Source of the DNA: Bacillota bacterium
Lineage (GTDB): Bacteria; Bacillota; Clostridia; Oscillospirales; Ruminococcaceae
NCBI GenBank assembly: GCA_023433405.1
Contig: JAEZCT010000064.1
Span: 9,763-73,762, forward strand
DNA length: 64,000 nucleotides
Reading direction: 5' to 3'
Shown here piece by piece: positions 44,126 through 53,499 of the stretch. Position numbers and translations under genes: made by a program. How positions within the stretch are numbered: the stretch's first letter is position 1; every line of letters starts with the position of its first letter. The notes below the pieces were generated by a model that was not told the origin of the DNA, did not search any database, and saw only the letters and a list, made by a program, of their open reading frames with translations.

Positions 44126-45094
44126 TTGGAAAATATAGTAGCAAACAAGAGGCAGGTTCAGACGACCTCCGGTGACGGCAAAAAGGAGAAGATAAAACCG
44201 CACGCTAAGGGGTTTAACCAAATATCCATAGGCAGCAACATCGTCCTGAACGCAATCTTCCTCATTACGGTTGTAATATGCTTTGCCCCGGTTCTACTGG
44301 TGGTAATCATCTCAATTACAGATGAGAAGTCAATTTATAAAAACGGGTATAGCTTTTTCCCCGAGGAGGTGAGCCTGAAGGCTTATCAATACCTGCTAAA
44401 GGGTGGCAGCCTAATCCTTAACGCTTACGGCGTCTCAATTTTTGTTGCGCTGCTGGGCACAGTGCTTGCGCTGTTATGCATTACGCTGTATGCCTACCCC
44501 CTTTCCCGCAGCAGCTTCAAGCAAAAAAACATTTTCTCCTTTATCGTTTTTTTTACCATGATTTTCGGCGGTGGCCTTGTGCCGTGGGTTATGGTCTATT
44601 CCCAGCTTGTACCCATTGTGAACACGGTATGGGTGCTGATTATACCCTACCTGATGAACGCGTGGTATGTCATTATAATGCGTACCTTTATTAAGACCAC
44701 AGTCCCTGAGGCAATTATTGAATCGGCGAAGATTGACGGGGCGGGTGAGTTCCGCACGCTGTTTACCATTGTACTGCCCCTGTGCAAAGCGGGGCTTGCC
44801 ACCATCGGCCTGTTCTGTATGCTCGGCTACTGGAATGACTGGTATCTGCCGCTCTTGTTTATCACCGATAGAAAGGTGTACAACATTCAGTACCTTATGT
44901 ATCAGATGCTTTCCAACATACAGTTTCTCAGCAACACCAGCGTTGGCTCCGCGTCCGAAATCGCGGCGTCGCTACCCAGCGAGGGAGCCAGAATGGCGGT
45001 GGCGGTACTCTCTATAGGACCGATTATCTTTGCGTACCCCTTCTTTCAGGGCTACTTTGTTAAGGGTCTTACCATCGGCGCAGTAAAAGGGTGA
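44126..45094 (+). CDS. Sugar ABC transporter permease (LplC/YtcP type)
   Basis: 322 residues, six spans, with ESAKIDGAGEFRTLFTIVLPLCKAGLATIGLF as the EAA loop and a C-terminal EGARMAVAVLSIGPIIFAYPFFQGYFVKGLTIGAVKG typical of this subgroup. Starts with TTG after a strong AGGAGGG. It lies 17 bases after the first permease gene, so the two membrane subunits are made together. Confidence 0.93.
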   Translation: MENIVANKRQVQTTSGDGKKEKIKPHAKGFNQISIGSNIVLNAIFLITVVICFAPVLLVVIISITDEKSIYKNGYSFFPEEVSLKAYQYLLKGGSLILNAYGVSIFVALLGTVLALLCITLYAYPLSRSSFKQKNIFSFIVFFTMIFGGGLVPWVMVYSQLVPIVNTVWVLIIPYLMNAWYVIIMRTFIKTTVPEAIIESAKIDGAGEFRTLFTIVLPLCKAGLATIGLFCMLGYWNDWYLPLLFITDRKVYNIQYLMYQMLSNIQFLSNTSVGSASEIAASLPSEGARMAVAVLSIGPIIFAYPFFQGYFVKGLTIGAVKG

Positions 45095-45149
45095 AGCCGG
45101 AACCGCGTTTGTGTTTCCGTTTTCATAAATTTTAGCAGGAGGTAACAAA

Positions 45150-46688
45150 ATGCAAAAGGCTAAGAAGATTCTCAGTGTTATTCTTATGTTGACACTAATT
45201 GCATCTATTGCTCTCACAGGCTGTGCTACCACGCCTGTCGCGGAGTCCAGCGACACGCCCTCTCCCGACGGTTCCTCGGCAGCGGCACCAGCACCTAAGG
45301 AAACGGTGCTGCTCAATTTCTGGACGGCGGGTACCGCTCAGGATCAGGGCGACCGGGTGGAGGCGGCAATTAACACCTACTTAAAGGACACCCTGGGCAC
45401 CAATATCCAGATTAACGTGGAAGAGCTCGGCTGGGACGACAGCTATACCCAGAAGGTAAACAACGCCGTAACAACCGGCCAGGATGTAGACATTGTTTTC
45501 ACCTGCAACTGGGTTGCAAATGTTTATATGAACTCTTTGGCAGGCAACTTCCTCTCGCTGGATAACTATCTGACCCAGTACCCCGAGATCGTTTCCATCC
45601 TCGGTCAGGATTTCGTGGACGGCACCAAGATTAACGGCGCAAGCTATGCGCTTCCCTGCAACAAGGAGAAGTTCCATAACTGGGGCTTCCTGCTGCAAAA
45701 ACAGCTGGTGGATGAGCTGGGCGTGGATATTACCAAGATTAAATCCTCCAAGGATCTTGAGCCCTTCTACGACAAGGTTCTCGCGCAAAAGCCCGGCATC
45801 ACACCCATCTGCCAGTCAAACATGGATGTTGCCGATTGGAAATTCCTTGACTGGGATAACATCGGCGACGATGATGTTCCCGGCGCGCTTGTTCCCAATT
45901 CCGACGGCTCCAAGCTGACCATCGTCAATCAGTTCACGGCTCCTGAGTCTGTGGCTGTATATAAGACGTTGAAGGAGTATGCCGCCAAGGGTTACATTAG
46001 CCCCGACGCTTCCAGCGCCGCCGGCGTATCCGATCTTTTAAAAACCGGACAGTACTTTGCAGCCGTTTCCTCCTTAAAGCCCGACAAGGATAAAGAGATG
46101 TCGGCAAGCACGGGCATTGAGTATGTGCAGGTAGACATTACCTCCCCCGTTAAGACAAACCGTGAAACAACCGGCGCTATGGTTGCCATTCCTAAGGTGA
46201 GCAAGCATCCCGATGAGGCGATGCAGTTCATTAACCTTCTTTACACTGACGCGACACTCATCAACCTGCTTGTGTACGGCCAGGAAGGCGTAGATTACAC
46301 TAGCAATGAAGACGGTGCCATCAAGCTCATCGAAGACTCCGGCTACGCCTCCGGCAACGGCTGGAGATGGGGCGACCAGTTTAAGAACCTCCTGCTCGAG
46401 ACAGAAAGCATTGATAAGTGGGATCGGTTCAAGAGCGCCAACGAAAGTGCTCCCGCTCTCGTAAGCCTGGGCTTTGTGTTCAACACCGATGCTCTCGAAA
46501 TCCAGACCATAATTGCTAATACCAAGGCTGTTACCCAGGAATACTACAAAACCCTGCTCTGCGGTCAGGCCAAGGATGTAGACGCCACCGTAGCTCAGAT
46601 GGCAGCCAAATATAAGGATGCCGGAGCCGACATACTGATTGCCGAGATGCAAACGCAATTTGACGCCTGGTACTCCGCCAACAAATAA
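45150..46688 (+). CDS. Sugar-binding lipoprotein (LplA-like)
   Basis: 512 residues: signal peptide ending in lipobox ALTGC (Cys near residue 25), a Ser/Pro/Ala linker, then a family 1 solute-binding fold (VLLNFWTAGTAQDQGDRVEAAIN, DIVFTCNWVANVY) and the C-terminal region with HPDEAMQFINLLYTD and VFNTDALEIQTI seen in LplA-type proteins. Anchored outside the membrane, it delivers an oligosaccharide to the two permeases encoded just upstream. Strongly biased codon use suggests high expression. A terminator follows. Confidence 0.95.
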   Translation: MQKAKKILSVILMLTLIASIALTGCATTPVAESSDTPSPDGSSAAAPAPKETVLLNFWTAGTAQDQGDRVEAAINTYLKDTLGTNIQINVEELGWDDSYTQKVNNAVTTGQDVDIVFTCNWVANVYMNSLAGNFLSLDNYLTQYPEIVSILGQDFVDGTKINGASYALPCNKEKFHNWGFLLQKQLVDELGVDITKIKSSKDLEPFYDKVLAQKPGITPICQSNMDVADWKFLDWDNIGDDDVPGALVPNSDGSKLTIVNQFTAPESVAVYKTLKEYAAKGYISPDASSAAGVSDLLKTGQYFAAVSSLKPDKDKEMSASTGIEYVQVDITSPVKTNRETTGAMVAIPKVSKHPDEAMQFINLLYTDATLINLLVYGQEGVDYTSNEDGAIKLIEDSGYASGNGWRWGDQFKNLLLETESIDKWDRFKSANESAPALVSLGFVFNTDALEIQTIIANTKAVTQEYYKTLLCGQAKDVDATVAQMAAKYKDAGADILIAEMQTQFDAWYSANK

Positions 46689-46766
46689 GCGTTCTCCTTT
46701 CGCGCCCCCTTTGGCGCACTAAGCTTTGCGGGTTACATTTTTCATAGATTTTTTCTTCGAGGCAGG

Positions 46767-46805
46767 AGCCGCCCTGGTGATACGACAGGGCGGCTTTTGC
46801 TTTTC
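46767..46805 (+). terminator. Terminator of the sugar transporter operon
   Basis: AGCCGCCCTG (46767-46776) pairs with CAGGGCGGCT (46786-46795), followed by TTTGCTTTTC. The remaining spacer up to 47050 holds no recognised feature. Confidence 0.88.
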
Positions 46806-47054
46806 ATTTTTAAGGCTGTCATATGAACCCCAACACCTCACCCGTGTATACAAGAACCCTCATATTGCTCACAAAAAGGGAAACAATGAATGCAATACCA
46901 TTAGCCAAAAACTCATAACCCGATAAATTTTGTTATTCGCTTAAGCCAAAACCGCCGCGACACGCGTTGTGACGCGCCGTGCCCAAGTGCGACCGGCAGG
47001 GCCTTTTAATATGCAAAGACTTATGGAGAAACTGTAAAAAAAATGTGAATCCCC

Positions 47055-47083
47055 TTGACAGTAAGCAGTTTCGGATGTACTAT
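47055..47083 (+). promoter_or_regulatory. hrcA-dnaK operon promoter
   Basis: TTGACA (47055-47060), 17 bases, TACTAT (47078-47083), directly followed by the CIRCE element. Confidence 0.85.
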
Positions 47084-47091
47084 AAGAATTG

Positions 47092-47118
47092 TTAGCACTC
47101 GGTGTGTTAGAGTGCTAA
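47092..47118 (+). promoter_or_regulatory. CIRCE operator of the hrcA-dnaK operon
   Basis: Perfect TTAGCACTC-N9-GAGTGCTAA, identical in its arms to the groESL operator, located just downstream of the promoter, so HrcA represses its own operon. Confidence 0.98.
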
Positions 47119-47148
47119 CCACGGGTGAGAAATCGAGGTGAACGTCAG

Positions 47149-48192
47149 GTGGAGCAGGATAGCTTGAACAGCTTGGATATAAGAAAGCAAAAGGTTTTAG
47201 CCGCGATTGTGGAAAGCTACATCGCCACCGGCGAGCCGGTAGGCTCCAAGGCGCTCGCTGAAATTTTTGGGATGTCGGTATCCTCCGCCACCCTGCGAAA
47301 CGAGATGGCGGCACTTGCCGAGATGGGCTATCTCGAGCAGCCCCACGCCTCGGCGGGACGTGTGCCGTCCCACCAGGGCTTTCGGTATTATATTGATAAG
47401 CTCATGAACAAAAAGCCTCTTTCAGAGGATGAAAAGCACGGCATTGACGCGGTGTTTCGCAACACGGAGCCGAACCCCAGCGCGATTTTAGAGGGTGCCG
47501 GTCAGGTGCTTGCCCAAAAAACTGGCTGCGCCGCAATCTCCACCACCCCGACCTCTCAGGGCGGCGTTACCGCCCACATCGAGCTGGTTTTCACCGGCCG
47601 CAGGCTTTACCTGCTGCTGCTAATGACCTCGGCGGGCATTATCAAGCACCGCATCTGCCGCATAGAGTTCGAGGTCTCGCCCGAGTCCGCCGCGCAGTTT
47701 GTGCGCATGATCAATGACCGGCTGGGCAAGATTCCCATTGAGGATATCACCCCCGCTTTTATACAGACACTGGCGGCAGGAACTGGGGAGTTTGCCTTAA
47801 TCTTTTCACCGGTGCTGTTTGCGCTGTATGAGCTGGCAAAAGAAGCCTCAGCGGGTCAGATTATTGTGGAGGGGCAGAACAACCTTTTGCTGCACCACGA
47901 GCTGTTAACCGCCGCGCGGGAGCTTTTGGGCTTTCTCACTAAAGAGGATGAGCTTTTAAAGCTGCTAAACCTTGAGAATAACTCCATTAATGTTCTGCTT
48001 GGCAAGGAGCTTAAGAAGAACGAGCTGTCGGAGATTGGCATTATCATCACACGGTATCACATCGGTGCGAATACGGGCGGTTCCATCGGCATTATCGGCC
48101 CCGCACGCATTGATTATGCAAAGATTATCCCCTATCTCGAATATCTGGCGCTGTCGTTGGGCAGTCTGTTATCCGATACAATGGATTCCTGA
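47149..48192 (+). CDS. hrcA: Heat-inducible transcription repressor HrcA
   Basis: About 347 residues: winged helix (RKQKVLAAIVESYIATGEPVGSKALAEIFGMSVSSATLRNEMAALAEMGYLEQPHASAGRVPSHQGFRYYID), a GAF-like middle domain and the C-terminal IGIIGPARIDYAKIIPYLEYLA motif. The start is probably GTG at 47149 with GAGGTG eight bases upstream, though a GTG at 47125 is also in frame. HrcA needs GroEL to stay active, which closes the loop with the groESL operon in this window. Confidence 0.96.
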   Translation: MEQDSLNSLDIRKQKVLAAIVESYIATGEPVGSKALAEIFGMSVSSATLRNEMAALAEMGYLEQPHASAGRVPSHQGFRYYIDKLMNKKPLSEDEKHGIDAVFRNTEPNPSAILEGAGQVLAQKTGCAAISTTPTSQGGVTAHIELVFTGRRLYLLLLMTSAGIIKHRICRIEFEVSPESAAQFVRMINDRLGKIPIEDITPAFIQTLAAGTGEFALIFSPVLFALYELAKEASAGQIIVEGQNNLLLHHELLTAARELLGFLTKEDELLKLLNLENNSINVLLGKELKKNELSEIGIIITRYHIGANTGGSIGIIGPARIDYAKIIPYLEYLALSLGSLLSDTMDS

Positions 48193-48243
48193 CCACCCAA
48201 GACCGGGCGCCCAAGCCCCAAGCAATCTAAGGAGGTATGACCC

Positions 48244-48804
48244 ATGACCGATATTTCGCAAAACGAAAAACCGGTGGAGAGCACACCCGGGTGCGAAAAC
48301 GCAAATACCGGAAAAACGCCGGCAGATAACGCGCAGCCTCAGGGCGATGAGTCCTATGAGGCGCTTGCCGACGTAAAAAAGGCGCAGGATGACCTAAAAG
48401 AGCTAAACGACCGCTATTTGAGAGTCATGGCGGAGTACGACAATTTTCGTAAGCGCTCCCAGCGGGAAAAGGAGCTGATTTACCCCGAAGCCATGAAAAC
48501 CGCGGTAGGGGCCTTCCTGCCGGTGCTTGATAATTTTGAGCGCGCGCTGTATGCGGAAACGGCGGATGAAGAGTTTAAAAAGGGCGTGGTGATGATATTT
48601 ACCGCGATGCAGGAGGCCTTTAAAAAGCTGGGAGTGCAGGAGATTGAGGCACAGGACCAGCCCTTCGATCCCCTTTTTCACAACGCCGTGATGCATGTGG
48701 AGGACGATGCCCTGCCCGACAACACCGTATGCGAGGTATTCGCCAAGGGCTACCGGCTCGGCGATCTGGTAATCCGTCACGCGATGGTGAAGGTGGCAAA
48801 TTAG
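48244..48804 (+). CDS. grpE: Nucleotide exchange factor GrpE
   Basis: 186 residues: acidic, variable N-terminal 50, a long coiled coil (KAQDDLKELNDRYLRVMAEYDNFRKRSQREKE) and the C-terminal beta domain ending VLPDNTVCEVFAKGYRLGDLVIRHAMVKVA-type motifs. It releases ADP from DnaK. GGAGGT precedes the ATG. Second gene of hrcA-grpE-dnaK-dnaJ. Confidence 0.97.
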   Translation: MTDISQNEKPVESTPGCENANTGKTPADNAQPQGDESYEALADVKKAQDDLKELNDRYLRVMAEYDNFRKRSQREKELIYPEAMKTAVGAFLPVLDNFERALYAETADEEFKKGVVMIFTAMQEAFKKLGVQEIEAQDQPFDPLFHNAVMHVEDDALPDNTVCEVFAKGYRLGDLVIRHAMVKVAN

Positions 48805-48903
48805 CATTTATAAAAGAATAATGGGGTAATTGGTCCAGGTTACAGAGTAATGTTTTTTTCTATTAATAGATAGGTTAGATTATCATTTGGGAGGATTATG
48901 ATT

Positions 48904-50730
48904 ATGGGTAAAATTATCGGTATAGACCTTGGCACTACAAACTCCTGCGTCGCGGTTATGGAAGGCGGCGAGCCCGTCGTTATTGCAAACGCGGAGGGCG
49001 CGCGCACCACTCCATCTGTTGTGGCATTTTCAAAGACGGGGGAGCGTATGGTGGGTCAGGTTGCAAAGCGTCAGTCCATCACCAATCCCGAGCGCACCAT
49101 CAGCTCCATCAAGCGCAAGATGGGCACCAGCGAAAAGGCGGATATTGACGGCCGCGGCTACACCCCTCAGGAGATTTCGGCAATGGTTTTGCAAAAGCTT
49201 AAGGCGGATGCGGAGGCGTATCTTGGCGAGACGGTTTCCGAAGCGGTTATTACCGTTCCGGCGTATTTTACCGACGCACAGCGCCAGGCAACCAAGGATG
49301 CGGGACGCATTGCGGGTCTTGATGTCAAGCGAATTATCAACGAGCCCACGGCGGCGGCGCTTGCCTATGGCATAGACAAAGAGCAGGACCAGAAGGTCAT
49401 GGTATACGACTTAGGCGGCGGTACCTTCGACGTCTCTGTTATTGAAATGGGGGACGGCGTACAGGAGGTGCTGGCCACAGCGGGCAACAACCACCTGGGC
49501 GGCGACGATTTTGACGAGCGCATTATTAAGTTCCTTGCGGCGGAATTTAAGAAGGATTCCGGCATTGACCTTTCCAATGATAAAATGGCGATGCAGCGCC
49601 TAAAGGAAGCCGCCGAAAAGGCAAAGATTGAGCTTTCTGGCGTAACCAGCTCCGCCATCAACCTGCCCTTTATCACAGCGGATGCCAGCGGTCCCAAGCA
49701 CCTGGACGTAACCCTGACCCGCGCGAAGTTTAATGAGCTGACCGCCGACCTTGTGGAGGCCACCGTAGGTCCCGTACAGCAGGCACTCAAGGATTCCGGG
49801 CTTGATGCGTCAAAGCTTGACAAGGTGCTGCTGGTTGGCGGCTCCACCCGTATCCCCGCCGTACAGGAGGCTGTAAAGCGTCTGACCGGCAAGGAGCCCT
49901 TTAAGGGAATTAACCCCGATGAATGCGTTGCGGTGGGTGCCGCACTGCAGGCGGGCGTTTTGGGCGGCGAGGTGAAGGGACTGCTGCTGCTTGACGTCAC
50001 CCCGCTTTCTTTGGGTATTGAGACCCTTGGCGGTGTGTCCACCAAGGTGATAGAGCGCAACACCACCATCCCCACCAAAAAGTCTCAGGTGTTCTCCACC
50101 GCCGCCGACAGCCAGACCTCGGTAGAGGTGCATGTTTTGCAGGGCGAGCGTGAGTTTGCCAAGGATAATAAAACCCTGGGGCTGTTCCGCCTCGATGGCA
50201 TTCCCCCCGCTCCCAGAGGCGTACCCCAGATTGAGGTTACCTTTGACATTGACGCAAACGGCATTGTGCATGTTTCGGCCAAGGATCTTGGCACCGGCAA
50301 GGAGCAGCATATCACCATTACCGCCTCCACCAACATGAACAAGGATGAGATTGACAAGGCGGTGCGGGAGGCCGAGCAGTTTGCCGCCGAGGATAAGAAG
50401 CAGCGCGAGGAGCTGGATATCCGCAACGGCGCCGACCAGATGGTGTACCAGTCTGAAAAGACCATCACCGATCTTGGCGACAAGCTTTCGGCCGAGGATA
50501 AGAGCGAGCTTGAGACTAAGGTTGCCGCACTCAAGGAAGCCTTGAAGGGCGCGGGGCTTGAGGATATAAAGGCGAAGCAGGAGGACCTGCAAAAGAAGTT
50601 TTACGAGGTTTCGGCAAAGGTGTATCAGGATGCCGCTCCACAGGGCGACCCCGCACAGCAGACCGCCGAGAACGGTGAGCCGGTAGTGGATGCCGATTAC
50701 CGCGAAGTGAAGGACGACGAGAGCAAATAA
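48904..50730 (+). CDS. dnaK: Chaperone DnaK (Hsp70)
   Basis: About 608 residues: ATPase signatures GIDLGTTNSCVAVMEGG, VYDLGGGTFDVSVIEMG and VLLVGGSTRIPAVQEAVK, a linker ending VKGLLLLDVTPLSLGIE, the substrate domain and a charged lid. The start at 48904 is preferred since GGGAGG is nine bases upstream; the ATG at 48898 is too close. It lacks the extra N-terminal subdomain segment of Gram-negative DnaK, as usual in Firmicutes. Confidence 0.98.
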   Translation: MGKIIGIDLGTTNSCVAVMEGGEPVVIANAEGARTTPSVVAFSKTGERMVGQVAKRQSITNPERTISSIKRKMGTSEKADIDGRGYTPQEISAMVLQKLKADAEAYLGETVSEAVITVPAYFTDAQRQATKDAGRIAGLDVKRIINEPTAAALAYGIDKEQDQKVMVYDLGGGTFDVSVIEMGDGVQEVLATAGNNHLGGDDFDERIIKFLAAEFKKDSGIDLSNDKMAMQRLKEAAEKAKIELSGVTSSAINLPFITADASGPKHLDVTLTRAKFNELTADLVEATVGPVQQALKDSGLDASKLDKVLLVGGSTRIPAVQEAVKRLTGKEPFKGINPDECVAVGAALQAGVLGGEVKGLLLLDVTPLSLGIETLGGVSTKVIERNTTIPTKKSQVFSTAADSQTSVEVHVLQGEREFAKDNKTLGLFRLDGIPPAPRGVPQIEVTFDIDANGIVHVSAKDLGTGKEQHITITASTNMNKDEIDKAVREAEQFAAEDKKQREELDIRNGADQMVYQSEKTITDLGDKLSAEDKSELETKVAALKEALKGAGLEDIKAKQEDLQKKFYEVSAKVYQDAAPQGDPAQQTAENGEPVVDADYREVKDDESK

Positions 50731-50751
50731 GGGGTTTTATGCAATACAATA

Positions 50752-50780
50752 ATAAGGGCGGGTCACCATCCCGCCCTTAT
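50752..50780 (+). terminator. Hairpin between dnaK and dnaJ
   Basis: ATAAGGGCGGG (50752-50762) pairs with CCCGCCCTTAT (50770-50780). The T tract is weak, so it may reduce rather than stop transcription into dnaJ, lowering DnaJ relative to DnaK. Confidence 0.55.
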
Positions 50781-50896
50781 CTGTGTACATGTGAATATGC
50801 ATACATAGCCTTAATAAACCGAATACCGATTCCGATTTAAAGAATTAGAATTACAGGTATAACTCCATATTCCCCGTGGGAAAGGATTTGATAACC

Positions 50897-52042
50897 TTGC
50901 CTGAAAAGAGAGATTATTATGAGGTGCTGGGTGTCGCCAAAGGCTGTACGGACGACGAGCTGAAAAAGGCCTACCGCGTGCTTGCCAAGAAGCACCACCC
51001 GGACCTAAACCCCAACGATAAAGAGGCAGAAGCGAAGTTTAAAGAGGCAAACGAGGCCTACGAGGTGCTGGGCGACCCGGATAAACGCCGCAAGTACGAC
51101 CAGTTTGGTCACGCGGGCGTGGACCCGAACTTTGGCGCAGGCCAGGGCTATGGCGGCGCGGGCTTTGATTTTAGCGACCTTGGCGATATCTTCGACAGCT
51201 TTTTTGGCGGCGGCGTAGGCGGCGCGGGGCGGGCACGCAACCCCAACGCCCCCCAGCGCGGCGGCGACATCCGCACCGGCATCTCCATTTCGTTTATGGA
51301 GGCGGCAAAGGGCTGCCGCAAGGAGATTGAGGTGCCGCGCTATGAGCAATGCCCCGATTGCGCAGGTACCGGCGCGGAGAAGGGCAGTACCCCCGAAACC
51401 TGCTCGGAATGCGGCGGCAGCGGACAGGTTCGCGTCTCGCAGCGCACCATGTTTGGCGTAATTCAAAGCACCAAGACCTGCCCTCGCTGCGGTGGGCGTG
51501 GCAAGACCATTAAAAATCCCTGCGCGAAGTGCGGCGGAGCGGGACGTGTACGCCGTCCCCGCAAGCTGGAGATTGCCATCCCCGCCGGTATTGACGACGG
51601 GCAGGTATTTGCGATTCGCGGGCAGGGGGATAACGGCCTAAACGGCGGCCCCCCCGGAGATGTGAATGTTACCGTGACGGTGCGCCCCGACCCGCTGTTC
51701 GAACGCGACGGCTATAACGTGTGGTGCGACATCCCCATCACCTACGCGCAGGCGGCGCTTGGCGCGAAGATTATCGTGCCGACCATTGATGGCAAGGTGG
51801 AGTATGAGGTGCCCGCAGGCACGCAGCCCGGCACCGTGTTCCGCCTTAAAAGCAAGGGCATTACCGCCATTAATTCCCGCAGTCGCGGCGACCAGTATGT
51901 GCGCGCGAATGTGGAGGTTCCCCGCAACCTTAGCACAAAGCAAAAGAACGCGCTCAAGGAGTTTGACAGCCAAATGGAGGACACAAACTACGATAAGCGC
52001 AAAAGCTTCTTTGATAAGCTAAAGAATTGGGTAAATGAGTAG
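50897..52042 (+). CDS. dnaJ: Chaperone DnaJ (Hsp40)
   Basis: About 381 residues: J domain (RDYYEVLGVAKGCTDDELKKAYRVLAKKHHPDLNP with HPD), Gly/Phe-rich linker (FGAGQGYGGAGFDF), four zinc-finger repeats (CPDCAGTG, CSECGGSG, CPRCGGRG, CAKCGGAG) and the C-terminal substrate domain. The likely start is TTG at 50897 after AAAGGAT; a GTG at 50876 is the alternative. It delivers substrates to DnaK and stimulates its ATPase. Confidence 0.96.
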   Translation: MPEKRDYYEVLGVAKGCTDDELKKAYRVLAKKHHPDLNPNDKEAEAKFKEANEAYEVLGDPDKRRKYDQFGHAGVDPNFGAGQGYGGAGFDFSDLGDIFDSFFGGGVGGAGRARNPNAPQRGGDIRTGISISFMEAAKGCRKEIEVPRYEQCPDCAGTGAEKGSTPETCSECGGSGQVRVSQRTMFGVIQSTKTCPRCGGRGKTIKNPCAKCGGAGRVRRPRKLEIAIPAGIDDGQVFAIRGQGDNGLNGGPPGDVNVTVTVRPDPLFERDGYNVWCDIPITYAQAALGAKIIVPTIDGKVEYEVPAGTQPGTVFRLKSKGITAINSRSRGDQYVRANVEVPRNLSTKQKNALKEFDSQMEDTNYDKRKSFFDKLKNWVNE

Positions 52043-52058
52043 ACCCTTTCCAGTATAA

Positions 52059-52158
52059 TACTAATCTCCTCAAAAAGAGTCGATAAAAATCCGCGTGAAA
52101 ACCCATAAATTAAAGCTTTTCACTTGATTTTTATACTCTTTTAAATCGGATATTAGTA
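52059..52158. mobile_element. 100-bp palindromic MITE (type B), copy 8
   Basis: 100 bp, TACTAATCTCC to CGGATATTAGTA, flanked by TAA (52056-52058, 52159-52161). It begins 17 bases after the dnaJ stop codon. Confidence 0.93.
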
Positions 52159-52161
52159 TAA

Positions 52162-52210
52162 AACATCCCCCATCAAGCCCCGCGGTAAACTGGGCTTGAT
52201 GGGGGATGTT
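52162..52210 (-). terminator. Terminator of the yitT-like gene
   Basis: A 19-bp perfect stem (52162-52180 with 52192-52210). On the minus strand it is followed by TTTTATAC, part of which belongs to the MITE end, so it best serves the minus-strand gene. Confidence 0.8.
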
Positions 52211-52228
52211 GCGTTTGGCTATAGGCTG

Positions 52229-53104
52229 CTAATGCTCGTCCACAATCGGCTTAAAGCCCTCGCCGCGAATTTCACTCGCGCCGGTGACTATTACGAACGC
52301 TCTCGGGTCAAGCTCGTTTGCCAGCCGCTTGAGCTTAAAGTACTGGGAGTTGCGCACCGCGCACAGAATCATATCCCGCTGCGCGCCGGAGTAGCCGCCC
52401 TTGCCGCTTAAAATCGTCACCCCGCGGTGCAGGTCGGAGATAATGCGCTTTGCAAGCTCGTCGCTTTTGCAGGTAAAGACCATCACCAGCTTGCCGGTAT
52501 CAAGACCATACAGCATTGCGTCAATTACCACGCCGCTGGTAAACATTGCAATAATGGCATACAGCGCCGAATCGATGCTGCCGAACACCACCGTCGCAAG
52601 CAAAATAACTACAAGGTCCATGAGAAACACCAGCCTGCCCATTTGCAGGTGCGGGTATTTTGTTTGCACCAGCCGCGACACAATATCCGTACCGCCGGTG
52701 GTGGAGCCGCCCATAAAAACCAAGGCAAGCCCCGCGCCCATCATAACACCGCCAAACAGCGCGGCCAGCAGGGTATCGCCGGTATACACGGGCAAAAGCA
52801 CCGAGATGTAATCCATAAACAAGGTTAGTATGGCGACCGAAACCAGCGTGCGAACCGTAAACTTATGCCCGAGAAACCTCCACCCCAGCAACAGCAGCGG
52901 TACGTTAATGGCAAACAAAAGCACACCGATTGGCAGCCCCGTTAAGTGGTTAATAATAATTGAGATTCCCGTTGCCCCGCCCGGTGCGATATTATGGGCC
53001 GAGGTAAAGCTGTGGACGCCTGTTGAGAATAAAAACGCTCCGGCAAGATCGCCGCCCAGGCGCCTTAACCAGCCTTCCACCCATTCTTTATCCAGCTTTT
53101 TCAT
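52229..53104 (-). CDS. YitT-family membrane protein
   Basis: 291 residues. Five or six spans in the first 200 residues with the family motifs FTSAHNIAPGGATGISIIIN and MGGSTTGGTDIVSRL, then a C-terminal DUF2179 domain (VFTCKSDELAKRIISDLHRGVTILSGKGGYSG ... DPRAFVIVTGASEIRGEGFKP). The family is widespread in Firmicutes and its exact function is not established. AGAGGA precedes the ATG. Convergent with dnaJ. Confidence 0.93.
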   Translation of the reverse strand: MKKLDKEWVEGWLRRLGGDLAGAFLFSTGVHSFTSAHNIAPGGATGISIIINHLTGLPIGVLLFAINVPLLLLGWRFLGHKFTVRTLVSVAILTLFMDYISVLLPVYTGDTLLAALFGGVMMGAGLALVFMGGSTTGGTDIVSRLVQTKYPHLQMGRLVFLMDLVVILLATVVFGSIDSALYAIIAMFTSGVVIDAMLYGLDTGKLVMVFTCKSDELAKRIISDLHRGVTILSGKGGYSGAQRDMILCAVRNSQYFKLKRLANELDPRAFVIVTGASEIRGEGFKPIVDEH

Positions 53105-53334
53105 GTCATTCCTCTTTTGCTTGTCTAAATTTTAGCAGTATTATTTTATCCCTGTTTGGCTCAAAAACACCGATAATATTATGATTGGAACGGCGGCAAA
53201 TTTCAACCCCCTTTTTTGAGTTAATTGCCAACATACTATGAGATAATGGAAAAAACGCTTTGGATCAGCCTTTTGACCGTATTTTTATCAATACATTAAT
53301 TGGATAACACAATCCAGAGCCTATCGTTCTTATT

Positions 53335-53364
53335 TTGTTAACAGGTTTATGCGCATGATATAGT
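53335..53364 (+). promoter_or_regulatory. Promoter upstream of the sigma factor gene
   Basis: TTGTTA (53335-53340), 18 bases, TATAGT (53359-53364). Transcription would begin near 53371, about 340 bases before the sigma gene. Confidence 0.6.
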
Positions 53365-53392
53365 ATACTTGTTTCAAATTAAAAGAATATTG

Positions 53393-53437
53393 CAAATTGC
53401 CGCGCGGCAGCCCGTATCACTTCTGCGCGGCAATTTG
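53393..53437 (+). other. Leader hairpin upstream of the sigma factor gene
   Basis: CAAATTGCCGCGC (53393-53405) pairs perfectly with GCGCGGCAATTTG (53425-53437), 20 to 65 bases into the predicted transcript, followed by TGAGATTTTGC. It could be an attenuator or the 3' end of a short RNA. Confidence 0.45.
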
Positions 53438-53499
53438 TGAGATTTTGCATAGCCACGAAGGTCAGGAATTTTGTGGCGGTTTTCTTATAACATTTTTTT

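Noticed and set aside
50818..50856. Possible further decayed MITE before dnaJ (AATACCGATTCCGATTTAAA)
   Set aside because: Similarity covers only about 20 bases of one arm and could be chance in AT-rich sequence.
53281..53310. Possible single arm of a MITE (TTTTTATCAATACATTAATTGG)
   Set aside because: Too short and diverged, with no matching second arm or flanking duplication.
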